NCBI GenBank assembly: GCA_033675265.1
Contig: JAUJYZ010000157.1
Coordinates: 167,001-231,000 of the forward strand
Direction of reading: 5' to 3'
DNA from: Actinostola sp. cb2023
Lineage: Eukaryota; Cnidaria; Anthozoa; Actiniaria; Actinostolidae
DNA length: 64,000 nt
Part shown: one piece after another, positions 22,587 through 33,492 of the stretch
How the letters are laid out: each line of letters opens with the position of its first letter
Position numbering within the stretch: the stretch's first letter is position 1
Position numbers and translations under genes: made by a program
The notes under the pieces: model-generated
Seen by the model: the letters and a program-made list of their open reading frames with translations, nothing else
Told to the model about the DNA's origin: nothing
The model's database searches: none

Positions 22587-23521
22587 TTAACGTTGTCCAG
22601 CTAAAAAGAGATTAACACTACAGTAAATGTCACGTGCCTCATTCTATATTCGTTTTGTACGCGTGGAATATATTAATTTTAATTTCAAAAGCATAAATCA
22701 CCTCTGCATGTGAAAACGAGCATTGTTAAAATTATTTTCTCACACTGAGGTGATTTATGCTTTTGAAATTGCTCAGGCCACTTAAGGCCAGGAGTTTTCG
22801 GCTGTACACATGAAATTCGGATGTACACTTTAAATTGTCCTTAATAGAGTTACATATAAGCAAATGGAGTGATTTTATGCCTTATGACATATTTCGTCGA
22901 ACTTAATATTTTGGTGATATTTTTGTGATATGGGATGTGTCACGTAACATGTTACGTCATAAATCACCTTTTTCAAAATGGACCAATGGGGACAAAAGGA
23001 ACTCAATATATTTTTGCAGTTTTAGTGTTGCCTTAATGTGTTCTTTAAAGATCAGCCTTAACAGCTGGGCCGTCATTCGTGTTTTAGGAGATAAAGGCTA
23101 AAATGTGAAGTCACGTGACCTATTTTGCATATTATCTCCTAAAACACGAATGGTGGCCCAGCTGTTAAGGCTGATCTTTAAAGAACACATTAATGCAACA
23201 CTAAAACTACAAAAATATCCTTAGTTCCTTTTGTTCCCATTGGCCCATTTTGAAAAAGGTGATTTATGACGTCACGTGTCACGTGACACGTCCCATACGA
23301 CCAAAATACCACCAAAATGTTAATTTCGTTGAAATATGTCATATGGCATAAAATTGTTTTATTTGCTTATATGTAACTCTAATAAGGCAATTTCAAGTGA
23401 ATAGCAGCGACTCCTGGCCTTAAGTGGCCTATTAAAATTCCACGCATGCAAAACGAATATAGAATGAGACACGTGGCATTTACTGTAGTGTTAATCTCTT
23501 TTTAGCTGGACAACATTAATG
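22587..23521. mobile_element. Large foldback element, nested
   Basis: The outer ends 'aacgttgtccagctaaaaag' and its inverted copy near 23500 match the MITE family at 53643-53914. Nested inverted blocks run inward: 'ggccacttaaggccaggagt' with 'actcctggccttaagtggcc', then 'gatcagccttaacagctggg' with 'cccagctgttaaggctgatc' around a centre near 23110. Almost the whole 935 bp is one imperfect palindrome. Non-coding. Confidence 0.8.
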
Positions 23522-23689
23522 ACATTGACCGTATATACATTGTTTTCTCCTTAATACTTTTCTATACCAAGATTCCGTATTTGGATTAAAGTCTATATTA
23601 ACATGTATTTTTGTAATTAATATAAATATTGATTTGATTTGTCTTTTTTGATTATCGACTGGTTAATCCAGAGCGATAGGTTTTGCAAG

Positions 23690-24500
23690 GTATTCGGACC
23701 AGCGTTGGTGTTGGGTAGTCAAGGTCTGTGTGTGTGTTTGGGGTGGAGGTGAATGGAGAAGGATATATTTTGTCTGCTGGGGATGATGTTAGAAAGGGAC
23801 TAGAGAGAACATGGGAATAGAGAATAATAAGTTGGGAGGCTAGGTTATGGAGTGGAAGTTGAAAGAAAGACATAAACGATAGGGGTGATGTTCACGGGAT
23901 TGGGGGCAATGGGATATGGGAGCTGGAAGAGAGTGTAGATTTATGGGGGGATAAAGTGACATAGGATATGGAGGAGGAAGCGAATGGATGAGGATGTACG
24001 TGATTAGCGGGTGAGGGGCTGTGGGAGAGGAAGGGGGAGAGAGTGTTGATAAGGAGGGCCGGAATGGGAGGGAAGTGTGAATTTGATATTTCCTTTTTTT
24101 GCAAGTTGAAATGGAAGAAAAGGAGAAATGAGGGGTGAAGGGAAGTAGGTGGATTGAAGGTGGGTGTTGGGGATGGAGGGAGTTATTCAAGGGCCGGGAC
24201 GGGGGTGAAGTGGAGGAAAGGTGAAGTTTTTCAGAGGGGGCGGAATTGAATAAAAAGGAGGAGGAATAAAGAAAGTGGGGTAAAAGGAGAGATGGGTGGA
24301 ATGGATGTGGAGATGCAAGAGTGTGAAGCAGAGAAGTGGATGGCAGAAAGGACGGAGAAAGAAGAAAGAGATCGAAAGTAAGTGGATGAACTAGAGTGAC
24401 AGGTGTAGATATGGATGATAGAAGAGAAGAGAATAATGAAAGAAGTGGAATGTGAGTGGAATAATAGAGTGACAGGTAGAGAGATGGATGTAGGCATTTT
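23690..24500. repeat. Purine-rich strand-asymmetric low-complexity DNA
   Basis: The plus strand is dominated by G and A ('gggaggaag', 'gagagaggaa'). The minus strand therefore reads as Ser/Pro/Leu/His-rich open frames, which are composition artefacts. It could form triplex or other non-B DNA. Confidence 0.7.
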
Positions 24501-24803
24501 GGCAATTAGTTGTTATGGTTAATGTACTCTAACATCAATAGCGTTTAACAAGTCTTTTTTTCTTCTCAGTCCTACTGGAGGTTATAATAACTTTGGAGCC
24601 CCCATTAAGAAGCTTAAATTTTTTCAGATCCCCCCTCGCCAAAGGATAACAATTTCGGAGCCCTCCCCCTCCCCCCCCCTTGATATCTTCCCGCCGTCCC
24701 CCTCAGAGTATTTAATGAACATTCCCTTACCTCACGGTGTACACCAAGCCTACGAGTTGCTTTATAGATTTGCTGTAACCAACAAGTGAACCGTTTGTTG
24801 TAG

Positions 24804-24851
24804 AGAAAACTGAAAAGTTAAAAGCAAAGCTGAAGAGGCATGGTCTCTATG
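24804..24851 (+). CDS. Host gene exon, 48 nt, phase 1-1
   Basis: It follows 'gtttgttgtag' and ends 'CTCTATG|GTGAGT'. In phase 1 it encodes 'EKTEKLKAKLKRHGLY', a charged, probably helical segment. The G left by the previous exon joins AG to make Glu. Length divisible by three with symmetric phase means it can be skipped without a frame change. It lies just outside the Harbinger-like element. Confidence 0.55.
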
Positions 24852-25289
24852 GTGAGTTAATGTGTTAATAATATTTGATCAAATGTTTTAGGTACGACAC
24901 GTGACTGACCACGTGACTAAAGCTATAGCTAAGTCACATGTTTATCAGGCGGACTTTATGACGTAGTAGAACGGCATAGCACTTGATTGGTAACAAATGT
25001 ATGTAAACTCAAACAGAGAATCGAAAGTGCATGGTTTGGGGATTTTAGTGTATTTAGACCATTTTCGTACCAGACCCTTCTCAGCTTTCTAAAGAAAAAT
25101 CGAAGGCTCTGGTAAGAGACCAATTCTAGGTCGTCAAATATGCGCATGCTCAATATTTTCTAAGGCCTAGTTCAAACGCCGTACTTTCCAAAAGCCGTTC
25201 TTAATGACTTCAAAAGAAGCCTCCTCATCTATTGTTTGAAATGAGAACGGCTCATGATTAGCACGACGTCTGAACTTGAAATGTCGATG

Positions 25290-26310
25290 AAGACGTGTCT
25301 CATCATCGTTTTGCTTGCATGAAACAAGCAATTATTGTGCACGTGGAGCTGATATAATTCAAAGTATGTCATGTATGAAGAACAGGAGGGAAATTTGCAT
25401 GAGCATGCGTTCGGCCGCTGAACCGTAATGGCTTGATCGCTGTAATCAATAACAGGAAAGTCCGTTTCAAGACCACAAATTGTTCCAAAATTACTCAAAA
25501 AGCTTCATAAACTATCCAACTTTATTTCTAAGCATTTATTTTTAAGGTTTTAGGTTTCCAAACTCTCCTATAATTTCTTCCCCATTTTTGTCAATCAAAA
25601 ATATTTTAGATAGCTTTTTAGACAGCATAGCTTTTAATATTTCTGCTCACAAAACTTGGGAGATCTATAGTAGATTTCGAGTTAATGAAGCATCAAACTT
25701 GCTAATACAAGAAGTTTTATGAAAATATACTAGGTTTAAGACTGTATTCTATGAACGTTTCGTCTTCGATCTTCATCAAAGTTGTATATTCAAGTCACTA
25801 TCACATGTGTTAGTACTTATCATCGTCCTTACTTCAGTAGAATATTTTCTTCAGTGCTTGCAATAATTAAACGCGAAACCATCGCTGGTAAATACCAAGA
25901 CGCCATTTTGTCAACACAGGGATGTTCGCTTGCAGTGATAATAAAGTGCTTTAGAACAATCTATTAAAGTCCAATTGCGTTCTTCCATGATAAATTGAAA
26001 TATCTAAGTCTTCGTATAGCCTCTGGTGGCAGTTAAGTCCAATGTCAGCCTTGGAAGTAGCAATAAAACCGTTTTAAAATCCTAAGTTAACTCGCATTCG
26101 ATGGCCTGAAGTCGAAGCTTCGCTTGAACTCACAACTGGTCGTGCATGCGCGCAACAGAATTCCCTCCTGCTTGTATGAAGTATATCGGCTCCATGTGCA
26201 CAATAATTGCTCAATATCGCGCGCGGAAAACGAATAGAGAATGAGACACGTGACATTTATTGTAGTGTTGATCTCTTTTTAGCTGGACAACGTTAATGAC
26301 ATTGACTGTA
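25290..26310. mobile_element. MITE (CAGTCAATG family), left-truncated, split by insertion
   Basis: The right end ('ggacaacgttaatgacattg', 'actgta') and the body ('ggctccatgtgcacaataat') match the complete copy at 53643-53914. The left terminal part is missing and the middle is split by a 792-bp insertion (25381-26172). The element stops only about 35 nt before the acceptor of the alpha-1 exon, just as in the other copy, so MITE and exon were duplicated together. Confidence 0.7.
25381..26172. mobile_element. 792-bp insertion with short inverted ends and 9-bp duplication
   Basis: It begins 'aacaggagggaa' and ends 'ttccctcctgct', giving about 10-bp inverted ends. It is flanked by 'tgtatgaag' on both sides (25372-25380 and 26173-26181). 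The related MITE near 53.78 kb has a single uninterrupted 'tgtatgaag' and so is a ready empty site. No transposase. The superfamily is uncertain; the duplication length is near that of hAT elements (8 bp). Confidence 0.7.
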
Positions 26311-26344
26311 TATATGTTTTAGATTAACTGTTGTCTTTTCACAG

Positions 26345-26386
26345 AGGAGTCGTTGGAGTTGGAAGAATATGAGATGAGCACGAGGC
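26345..26386 (+). CDS. Micro-exon alpha-1, 42 nt, phase 1-1
   Basis: The acceptor tract 'gttgtcttttcacag' and donor 'C|GTAAGGATTAATAA' bound 14 codons encoding 'EESLELEEYEMSTR', an acidic peptide. Nine of its 13 complete codons end in G. Its sister at 53959-54000 has the same flanks but a different peptide ('EESSELEDFEMRML'), with changes piled up at the 3' end of the exon. Splicing from 24851 (G) makes Glu; splicing out (C) to the beta-1 acceptor makes Pro. Confidence 0.65.
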
Positions 26387-26921
26387 GTAAGGATTAATAA
26401 ATAATTATTTATGTGGCACAGGTTGCATGTGATTATGATAACCACCTTCACATACATCATTTCACATTCATGCCGGACATATCGGCCAATCAGGATTCTT
26501 ATTTCAACTAGTCACTTGGAGATACATGAAAGCTAAGAAGAATCTAGTTAATGACCAAAACTAATTTGTGAATTCTGAGTGAAGCCTTCAGTGTCACGAA
26601 TTATCTCAGTTTTGGAGTCCAAATGTCTGTTTGAAAAATATCTATAATACACCTGTTTTCAGAAACGTTGTCCTAGTTGAAATAGTAAAATGTAAAAAGG
26701 AATAATTAAAACCGTTTGTCTGTGATAGTTGGCAAATACAATTCTATTTCAAAGTCCCTCTTGAATATGCCTTCATCATGGCTGCTTCATAATTAGTTAC
26801 TGTATTTATTTCTGCTTGAGTTATCTGCTTTGTGTTTTATGTTATACATTATTGTTTACTATTTCGACAACGTTTCTGAAAACTGGTGTATGTTGTATTT
26901 TTTATTTTTCTATTTTCACAG

Positions 26922-26984
26922 CTTACCGGACGCATATACATTTGCGTGAAAGTCGGTTGCGGATGAAGGAGAGGAAATGGAGGC
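26922..26984 (+). CDS. Micro-exon beta-1, 63 nt, phase 1-1
   Basis: Bounded by 'tttctattttcacag' and 'C|GTAAGGATGAATAA'. It encodes about 21 residues including 'YRTHIHLRESRLRMKERKW', strongly basic. Twelve of 20 complete codons end in G. Its relatives beta-2 (54654, 117 nt) and beta-3 (41883, 84 nt) have nearly the same intron flanks on both sides but different length and sequence. The downstream intron continues 'tttattctttatattgcaca', shared with beta-2 and beta-3. Confidence 0.65.
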
Positions 26985-27339
26985 GTAAGGATGAATAATT
27001 TATTCTTTATATTGCACAGGTTGCATGTGAATATTGTACCTGCTGTGCATTACGTCACACAGTAGCTACCTTAATCTAACTAAGACGTTATCAATCTAAT
27101 TGTCTATTAAGAAAACATTCGTAAAGTACTACTAGTTGTGATGGATGGGAGGCTTCAGAACATTTAGATTTCCGCGGCATAACAAAGTTATAAAAATGTC
27201 AGATTAGTCATAAACTAAGGTATACAGATATTTCAAAGCAAGTTATCGGTGAAATCACTGATTCAACTGTAAACAATATTTAATTTGAAAGCGCAGGCAA
27301 TCCATACTTACTTACCTACTTACTTATTTACTTACTCTT

Positions 27340-28195
27340 TACTTACTTACTCAGTCAGTCAGTCAGTCACTCAGTCAATCAGTCACGCAGTTTGTGAGTC
27401 GGTCGGTCAGTCAGTCAGTCGGTCAGCCACTCAGTCACTCAGTCACTCAGTCGGAAAGTCAGTCAGTCAGTCATTCAGTCACTCAGTCACTCAGTCACTC
27501 AGTCACTCAGTCACTCAGTCACTCAGTCACTCAGCCACTCAGTCACTCAGTCACTCAGTCACTCAGTCACTCAGTCACTTAGTCACTCAGTCACTCATGA
27601 TCAGTCGCTCAGTCAGTCACTCAGTCAGTAAGTCACTCAGTCACTCAGTCAGTCACTCAGTCATTCAGTCACTCAGTCACTCAGTCACTCAGTCACTCAG
27701 TCACTCAGTCACTCAGTCACTCAGTCACTCAGTCACTCAGTCACTCAGTCACTCAGTCACTCAGTCACTCAGTCACTCAGTCACTCAGTCACTCAGTCAC
27801 TCAGTCACTCAGCACTCACTCAGTCACTCAGTCACTCAGTCACTCAGTCACTCAGTCACTCAGTCACTCAGTCACTCAGTCACTCAGTCACTCAGTCACT
27901 CAGTCACTCAGTCACTCAGTCACTCAGTCACTCAGTCACTCAGTCACTCAGTCACTCAGTCACTCAGTCACTCAGTCACTCAGTCACTCAGCCACTCAGC
28001 CACTCAGTCACTCAGTCACTCAGCCACTCAGTAACTCAGTCAATCAGTCACTCAGTCGGTGAGTCAGTCAGTCAGTCAGTCAGTCAGTCAGTCAGTCAGT
28101 CAGTCAGTCAGTCAGTCAGTCAGTCAGTCAGTCAGTCAGTCAGTCAGTCAGTCAGTCAGTCAGTCAGCCAGTCAGTCAGTCAGTCAGTCTATCAC
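27340..28195. repeat. (CAGT)n / (CAGTCACT)n microsatellite, gamma-1 module
   Basis: About 850 bp of CAGT and CAGTCACT repeats lie directly upstream of the gamma-1 acceptor. The plus-strand frames through it (Ser-Gln-Ser-Val or Ser-His-Ser-Val) are artefacts. Shorter equivalents lie in the same place before gamma-2 (about 29076-29285) and gamma-3 (about 45797-45968). Confidence 0.95.
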
Positions 28196-28239
28196 TTCAT
28201 TACTCACTTACTTACTTTTGTATTTTTCTATTTTCACAG

Positions 28240-28272
28240 AGTCGCAGCCGGAGGGGTGGATGAAACCAATTC
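28240..28272 (+). CDS. Micro-exon gamma-1, 33 nt, phase 1-1
   Basis: Bounded by 'tttctattttcacag' and 'C|GTAAGGAATAATA'. It encodes 'QSQPEGWMKPI' when joined to a preceding C. Seven of 10 complete codons end in G. It starts about 45 nt after the CAGT microsatellite. Gamma-2 (29337) and gamma-3 (46011) share flanks and the 'K-P-S/I' end, but the middle residues differ. Confidence 0.6.
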
Positions 28273-28334
28273 GTAAGGAATAATACTGTCAAAATAACTA
28301 TACTTGTTAAAAACCTCGATTGCTTCATCTTTAC

Positions 28335-28435
28335 AGAAAAATATCAGACCGAGGTATTGAAGTTACGGACCAAGCGGTAGACTACATTTGTGCATAAAAG
28401 GACCGAGTCCTAGGTCTGATATTTTCTGTAACACC
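28335..28435. repeat. Palindromic repeat of the gamma module
   Basis: 'cagaaaaatatcagaccgag' pairs with 'taggtctgatattttctg'. The same block follows gamma-2 (about 29437-29535) and gamma-3 (about 46108-46205). It was duplicated with the exon. Confidence 0.7.
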
Positions 28436-28449
28436 GAGCAAGCGAGATT

Positions 28450-28760
28450 ATTAGGTTGTTATTAAGGTTGGTTCACACTTGAGTCGGAATCGGAATCGGA
28501 TCGAAGGAGAGCTACGACCAGTGTGAACTCCAAAATGGAGTCACCGGCAATCGGAGTCACCGGTAATCGGAGTCACCGGCAATCGGAGTCACCGGCATTC
28601 GGAGTCGGGAGGGCGGCGTATCGGAATGGGAAGGATCAGGTTTGCTTTTGCTTTCGATTCGATTCCGATCTTGCGCATGTGAACAAAAAACGAATCAGAG
28701 GCGTAATCGGAAAATTTGCTAATTAGCCAGAACTGGACACACTTTTATGTATCGCTCTGT
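28450..28760. repeat. Gamma-module repeat with 16-bp VNTR (4-5 copies)
   Basis: A block starting 'ttggttcacacttgagtcgg' carries tandem copies of a 16-mer 'agtcaccggcaatcgg'. Versions with about 3 copies (gamma-2 module, about 29640-29700) and about 33 copies (gamma-3 module, 46311-46855) occur in the duplicated modules. It ends with an inverted 'ccgattcgattccgat' segment, so the block may itself be an old MITE. Confidence 0.75.
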
Positions 28761-29075
28761 CTGAAGAAACGCGTGCAGAATAAGAAATCTGGGTCGAAGA
28801 CCTCTTGCTATAATTTTCTTTTACACGCACCATTTTTACTGTCAAGTATAATTTGTGAATTTCCATGATATTTATTCCAATGATTATATACTGTAGTGTT
28901 TTGGCCTCGGTTCGTCTCTGTCGTTGTTTTTTGTTTAAGCTTGCGGACCTCGACTATTACACGAGTACCTTTTTAAAGAGACAATCACTACACGCGTAAA
29001 CAATATTTAATTTGAAAGCGCAGGCAAACCATACTTACTTACCTACGTACTTATTTACTTACTGCTTGCTTACTT

Positions 29076-29238
29076 ACTCAGTCAGTCAGTCAGTTAGTCA
29101 GTCAGTCATTCAGTCAGTCAGTCAGTCACTCAGTCAGTCAGTCAGTCAGTCAGTCAGTCAAGTCAGTCACTAAGTTACTCAGTCAGTCAGACAGTCAGTC
29201 AGTCAGTCATTCAGTTAGTCAGTCAGTCAGTCAGTCAT

Positions 29239-29276
<38 letters not shown>

Positions 29277-29285
29277 AGTCACTTC
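29076..29285. repeat. (CAGT)n microsatellite, gamma-2 module
   Basis: Imperfect CAGT repeats, about 210 bp, upstream of the gamma-2 acceptor; the short version of the array at 27340-28195. Confidence 0.9.
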
Positions 29286-29336
29286 AGTCGGGATACTCAC
29301 TTACTCACTTACTTTTTTATTTTTCTATTTTCACAG

Positions 29337-29372
29337 AGTCGGAGCCGCATGCGTCGTTGATAAAACCAAGTG
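29337..29372 (+). CDS. Micro-exon gamma-2, 36 nt, phase 1-1
   Basis: Bounded by 'tttctattttcacag' and 'G|GTAAGGAATAATA'. It encodes '(Q)SEPHASLIKPS'. It keeps the gamma start 'AGTCG' and end 'AAACCAAGT', while the middle codons (CAT GCG TCG TTG) differ from gamma-1 and gamma-3. Six of 11 complete codons end in G. The module around it (about 29000-30110) is a copy of the gamma-1 module. Confidence 0.6.
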
Positions 29373-29639
29373 GTAAGGAATAATAATCTGTCAAAATAAC
29401 TATACTTGTTAAAAACCTCGATTGCTTCGTCTTTACAGAAAAATATCATACCAAGGTCTTGAAGTTACGGACCAAGCGCTAGGCTTCATTTGTGTAAAAA
29501 AGGATCGAGTCCTAGGTCTGATATTTTCTGTAACACCGAGCAAACGAGATTATTAAGTTGTTATTAAGGTTGGTTCACACTTGAGTCGGAATCGGAATCG
29601 GATCGAAGGAGAGCTACGACCACTAGTATGAACTCCAAA

Positions 29640-29705
29640 ATGGAGCCGGTCACCGGCAATCGGAGTCACCAGCAATCGGAGTCACCGGCAATCGGAGAGA
29701 GACGT
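29640..29705. repeat. 16-bp VNTR, about 3 copies
   Basis: 'agtcaccggcaatcgg' units in the gamma-2 module; the shortest of the three alleles seen here. Confidence 0.8.
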
Positions 29706-30118
29706 ATCGGAATAGGAAGCTAAGGATCAGGTTTGCTTTTTCTTCCGATTCATTTCCGATCTTGCGCATGTGAACAAAAAAAAAACGAATCGGAAGCGTA
29801 ATCGGAAAATTAGCCAATTAGCCAGAACTGGACCCACTTTTATGTATCGCTCTGTCTGAAGAAACGCGTGCAGAATAAGAAGTCTGGGTCGAAGACCACT
29901 TGCTATAATTTTCTTTGACGCGCGCCATTTTTACTATAAAGTATAATTGTGATTTTCCATGACTTTTATTCCAATGATTATATACTGTAGTGTTTTGGCG
30001 TCGGTTCGTCTCTGTCGTTGTACTTTGTTTAGGCTTGCGGTCAGCGACTATTACACGGGTACCTTTTTTAGAGAGACAATCACTACACGCGTAGATACAA
30101 CTCAAACTATATTACACG

Positions 30119-30285
30119 TAAGGTTAGAGAATAGGTTAGAGAATAAACACTCGTGCTTTATGGAATTTAGAGCTCCTCGCATTGATAGAAGGGCCACTCG
30201 GCGCTACGCGCCTCGTGGCCTTCTATCTGCTGCTCGGAGCTCTAAATCCCATAAAGCACTCGCGTTATTCTCTAACCGTTTTAGA
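30119..30285. repeat. Palindromic MITE-like element
   Basis: 'ggttagagaataaacactcg' and 'tatggaatttagagctcc' return inverted as 'ggagctctaaatcccata' and 'gcgttattctctaacc'. The centre is 'cggcgctacgcgcc'. Open frames on both strands through it are by-products of the palindrome. Confidence 0.75.
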
Positions 30286-30299
30286 ATATAGTCATACTC

Positions 30300-30930
30300 A
30301 CGAGAGTATTCTTTGGCTGCATGTCAGTTGCTTTCCCAAAGGAATACTGATTTCAAATGCAAATACGCTTATGCAAAGCTGTTCAGTTGTGTGTAACTTG
30401 GAGCCGGTGAAGATGAATATCCGAAGCTTGTGGCTTAATAATACAAGCTTGCAACGCTAGAAATTACCGGTATTTGTTGTGGAAATGAAGAGCAGCAATC
30501 TCAAAGTTTCCTCAAGCCAGTTAGAACGAACGAAATTGAAAAACGAGAGAAATAATGGACACCAAAGAAAACTAGCTAGCACGATGTGGACATTAATATA
30601 TTGAAAGATTGGGCTAACTATATCGCAATAATCATACGGAGAACTTGGACGACTGATGAATATCCGTACATCTACACTTCTTGTAGAACATGGAGAAACT
30701 CGTTTGTGATTTCATTTTGAAGAGTATAACGTAAGTGACTCGCTACGTTTCTTTAGTGTTTAGTAAAGTTATGATCTGTATTTCTGTACCATTTTTCGTG
30801 TATAAATCTATAGCTAGCTGCTACGAATCCAAATAACTGTCGATTTATTGGATTATGATATAATATTTGAATAGTATTTGAATATTAAACTAAGATTGTA
30901 TTATAATATTTTTTGTACACGTTATTCATT
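30300..30930. other. Intronic DNA, no gene seen
   Basis: AT-rich, no splice-bounded open exon found and no clear repeat boundary. Confidence 0.35.
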
Positions 30931-31087
30931 TAGAGTGCAAATATTATATCCGTGAAATTTAAGCGCCAACATTCAGTACTAATTAACATTTTACTACTAA
31001 GTAGACAACAATAATAAAGCATTTGGTGCTATTTATTAGTACTATTTAGTTAGTTAACTATTTCACGGATATAATATTTGCACTCTA
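30931..31087. mobile_element. MITE, TAGAGTGCAA family
   Basis: The ends 'tagagtgcaaatattatatc' and 'gatataatatttgcactcta' are inverted. Related copies lie at 11329-11478 and 56652-56802. Confidence 0.75.
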
Positions 31088-31103
31088 GTCAGGTATTCTC
31101 TAA

Positions 31104-31324
31104 GGGTGCGTTCGATTGACCTTATTCCAGAATAGGAATACACAGAATAACATCCCTAAATCGCTGTGACGCAGCTACTGTCCACTGTAAAATAAAACGA
31201 TTCCTTGTTGTATCATAATAAAGTTACAAGGAACAGTTTGGAATTTTAAATGTGCTGAAATAAAAGCATCCAAGTGTTTATTCCGTGTATTCCTATTCTG
31301 GAATAGGGTCAATCGAACGCACCC
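31104..31324. mobile_element. PIF/Harbinger-type MITE with TAA duplication
   Basis: The ends 'gggtgcgttcgattgacc' and 'ggtcaatcgaacgcaccc' are perfect inverted copies, flanked by TAA at 31101-31103 and 31325-31327. The inner arms 'aataggaatacacagaataa' are inverted too. A 3-bp TWA duplication and G-rich ends fit PIF/Harbinger MITEs. Confidence 0.8.
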
Positions 31325-31559
31325 TAAGTTAGTCATTAGTATTCCCTATATAGAGAATACTAATAAGGCTTTGTAACAAAAGAAAACAAAAAGCTTTATT
31401 AGTATTCTCTATATAGAGAATACTAATGAGTCCATTGTTAAAGCTATATTAGTTACTTTATGAGATATAGAGCGCACAAATGCTGGGCGCTGATTGGTCG
31501 AGTGAGTATGACTATATTCTAATCTTTGTTAGAACATTGAACTCTTATATATAGAAATA

Positions 31560-32060
31560 ATTGCGAATGCTATAATTCTCAAACAAGTTTACGAAAGAAA
31601 TACGAAGTTCCTTGTCGATCATTTCGTGGTCATTCGTGACACGATGTAATACTAGTTATGCAATGAGGGTTTATCATGTAATTTCAGGACAAAAAATGAT
31701 TATCATAGCTGGAAAGAGGTCGTTGAAATTTGTGAAAATGTGAAGTTTGGAAAAGATCGCTTCAAAAATTGAGAAGATATTAATTTTCAAAAATACGAGC
31801 TCTTTCCAGCTATGATAAAAATTTTGTTGTCCTATGTTAAAGTAAAGTCTCCTATAAGTTTTGAAATTAACTGATAATCCCTCATTATACGTTTGTAAGC
31901 TACGGTACAATATTTCCGCCTGCGATTATTCATTGGTCCATCGACACATCTCATTTCCATCCATGTAATTGTTCGTACAACCACCAATGGCTGTTATGAC
32001 TATTTAGCATGAGAGTGAGGCTATCGGACCAAACGCTAGTAGAGGCGTAAGGAATAATAA
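31560..32060 (+). pseudogene. Foldback remnant carrying a lone splice donor
   Basis: 31600-31900 is an imperfect palindrome ('aaaaaatgattatcatagct' with its inverted copy near 31810) of the type that also surrounds 47.3-48.7 kb. It is followed by a partial copy of the duplicated block known from 48.7 and 55.3 kb ('tatttccgcctgcgattatt', 'gagagtgaggctatcgg'). That block breaks off and joins 'AGAGGC|GTAAGGAATAATAA' (donor at 32047), the exon-end signature of the micro-exon modules. No acceptor in a matching phase precedes it, so I read this as a micro-exon whose 5' part was lost. Confidence 0.5.
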
Positions 32061-33490
32061 TTAATTATTTCTGTGGCACTAGCCTGCAAGCTGCATAGCT
32101 TGGCTTTCCGAGGAAAAGGCGACTGGGGCAAGGAGAGAAAGGAGGGGGGAGGGGAGGAGGAAAGGAGGGGGGATGGGGAAGGGGGAGGCGGAGGGAGGGA
32201 GGTTTGCTAACGGCGAATGGCTTATGAGTCTTATGGGATTACATTTCCTTATATAGAACAATGAGAACATATTGAAGAAGTTATAAAAATATCATAATAA
32301 TAAACTTTATTAGCCACCGTTGGCGAAATAATTACGGTGGTTTTACAATCATAATATCGCTTTTATGATTAATTTGAATATAATGACCAAAACTAATTTG
32401 TGAATTCGGAGTGCAGGTTGTAATAGAATTCAGTGATACAAATTATGTTTTGGAGTCCAAATATGTCTGTTTGAAAAGTATCTAAAATACTCCTGTTTTC
32501 AGAAACGTTGTCCTATTTGAAATATTAAAATGTAAAAAGGAATCATTATCACCATTTGTCTGTGATAGCAGAAACTTGTCAAATACTTGTCTATTCTATT
32601 TCGGAGGTCCTTCGAATATGGCTTCCAGGGCCGTAGCTAGGATTTTTTGTCTTTGGGGAAAACTCAGGCCCGTAACTGGCATTTTGAAAAGAGGGTTCGT
32701 TTCCGCTAATGAAAATATGCTGCGAGCCTCCAGGCGAGCAGCGAAACTAATCGTGACGGAGTTCCTGTGTCATGAGTGGTCGTGTGGGATCTGGGCACTT
32801 ATGTGGATGCGGCGAGAGTCGAGACTGCATTTCACGGAGTTTGTGTGTTTGTGTGTTTGTGTGTGGAGATGATTTTGTGAGCCACGGTACTTTTGATCAG
32901 CGCACACTCACAACACGTTCAATCGATTATTTATACTGGTTGGAGTATCGTTTATTTTTCGCTGATCCAAGCCAGGAAATTGTTTGTTTTCGGCTACAAA
33001 TCCATGATGTCAAATGCAACTTTATTCATTGTTGGAAGCATTCGTCAGGGTCATGAACAATTTAGTGACATTTCAAGGGGAAGACAATGTTCTTTTATGA
33101 GTTTTCAGTGCTCAGTCACGTCCAGTATCCACAATGAAGTCACATCCAGTATCCACAATGAAGTACATAAGCTTAAGTTTATACTTCTACAGTCGATCAG
33201 AGCCGGTTGACCGAAGGAGACAGCATGTACTTGAATGCTTTTGAAAGACACAGTTAGTATCCCCGATGCTGTCGCTGACCTATCTACCTGATCGAGCTCG
33301 TTGGTCTTCGTCAAACCAATCCGGCCCATGCCATTGGCATTGGCATCGAGGCAACTACTGAATCAAATTATACGATCCATCCTGATGTACTTTTATCTTC
33401 TACAAGTGTGCTATGAGGCTTCGACATCTTTCCTGATATCTGGCCAGTAGCATTGTATATAATATACACCAAACACAATTCTCTATTTCA
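32060..33490. other. Intronic repeat remnants, no gene seen
   Basis: Contains a purine-rich run (32120-32215), sequence shared with the alpha/beta modules ('tgaccaaaactaatttgtg', 'cctgttttcagaaacgttg') showing more exon-module debris, and a fragment of the 'gggccgtagct' repeat near 32628. The short open frames carry no domain. Confidence 0.45.
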
Positions 33491-33492
33491 TT

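Larger units (their letters stand above)
22255..24726. mobile_element. PIF/Harbinger-like non-autonomous element (2.47 kb)
   Basis: The ends 'ggggatgttcattaaatac' and 'gtatttaatgaacattccc' are inverted, flanked by TTA on both sides (22252-22254 and 24727-24729), the 3-bp duplication typical of PIF/Harbinger elements. The interior has a poly-G run (about 22279-22301), a nested foldback element (22587-23521), and a long strand-asymmetric purine-rich stretch (about 23700-24490). No transposase or Myb-like frame is seen. Confidence 0.65.

Noticed and set aside
23652..24505. Ser/Pro/Leu-rich minus-strand frames
   Set aside because: They come from a purine-rich plus strand inside a non-autonomous element; no domain or splice support.
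27285..28283. Long open frames rich in Ser-Gln-Ser-Val / Ser-His-Ser-Val
   Set aside because: They are translations of the CAGT/CAGTCACT microsatellite, open in several frames, and sit in an intron before gamma-1.
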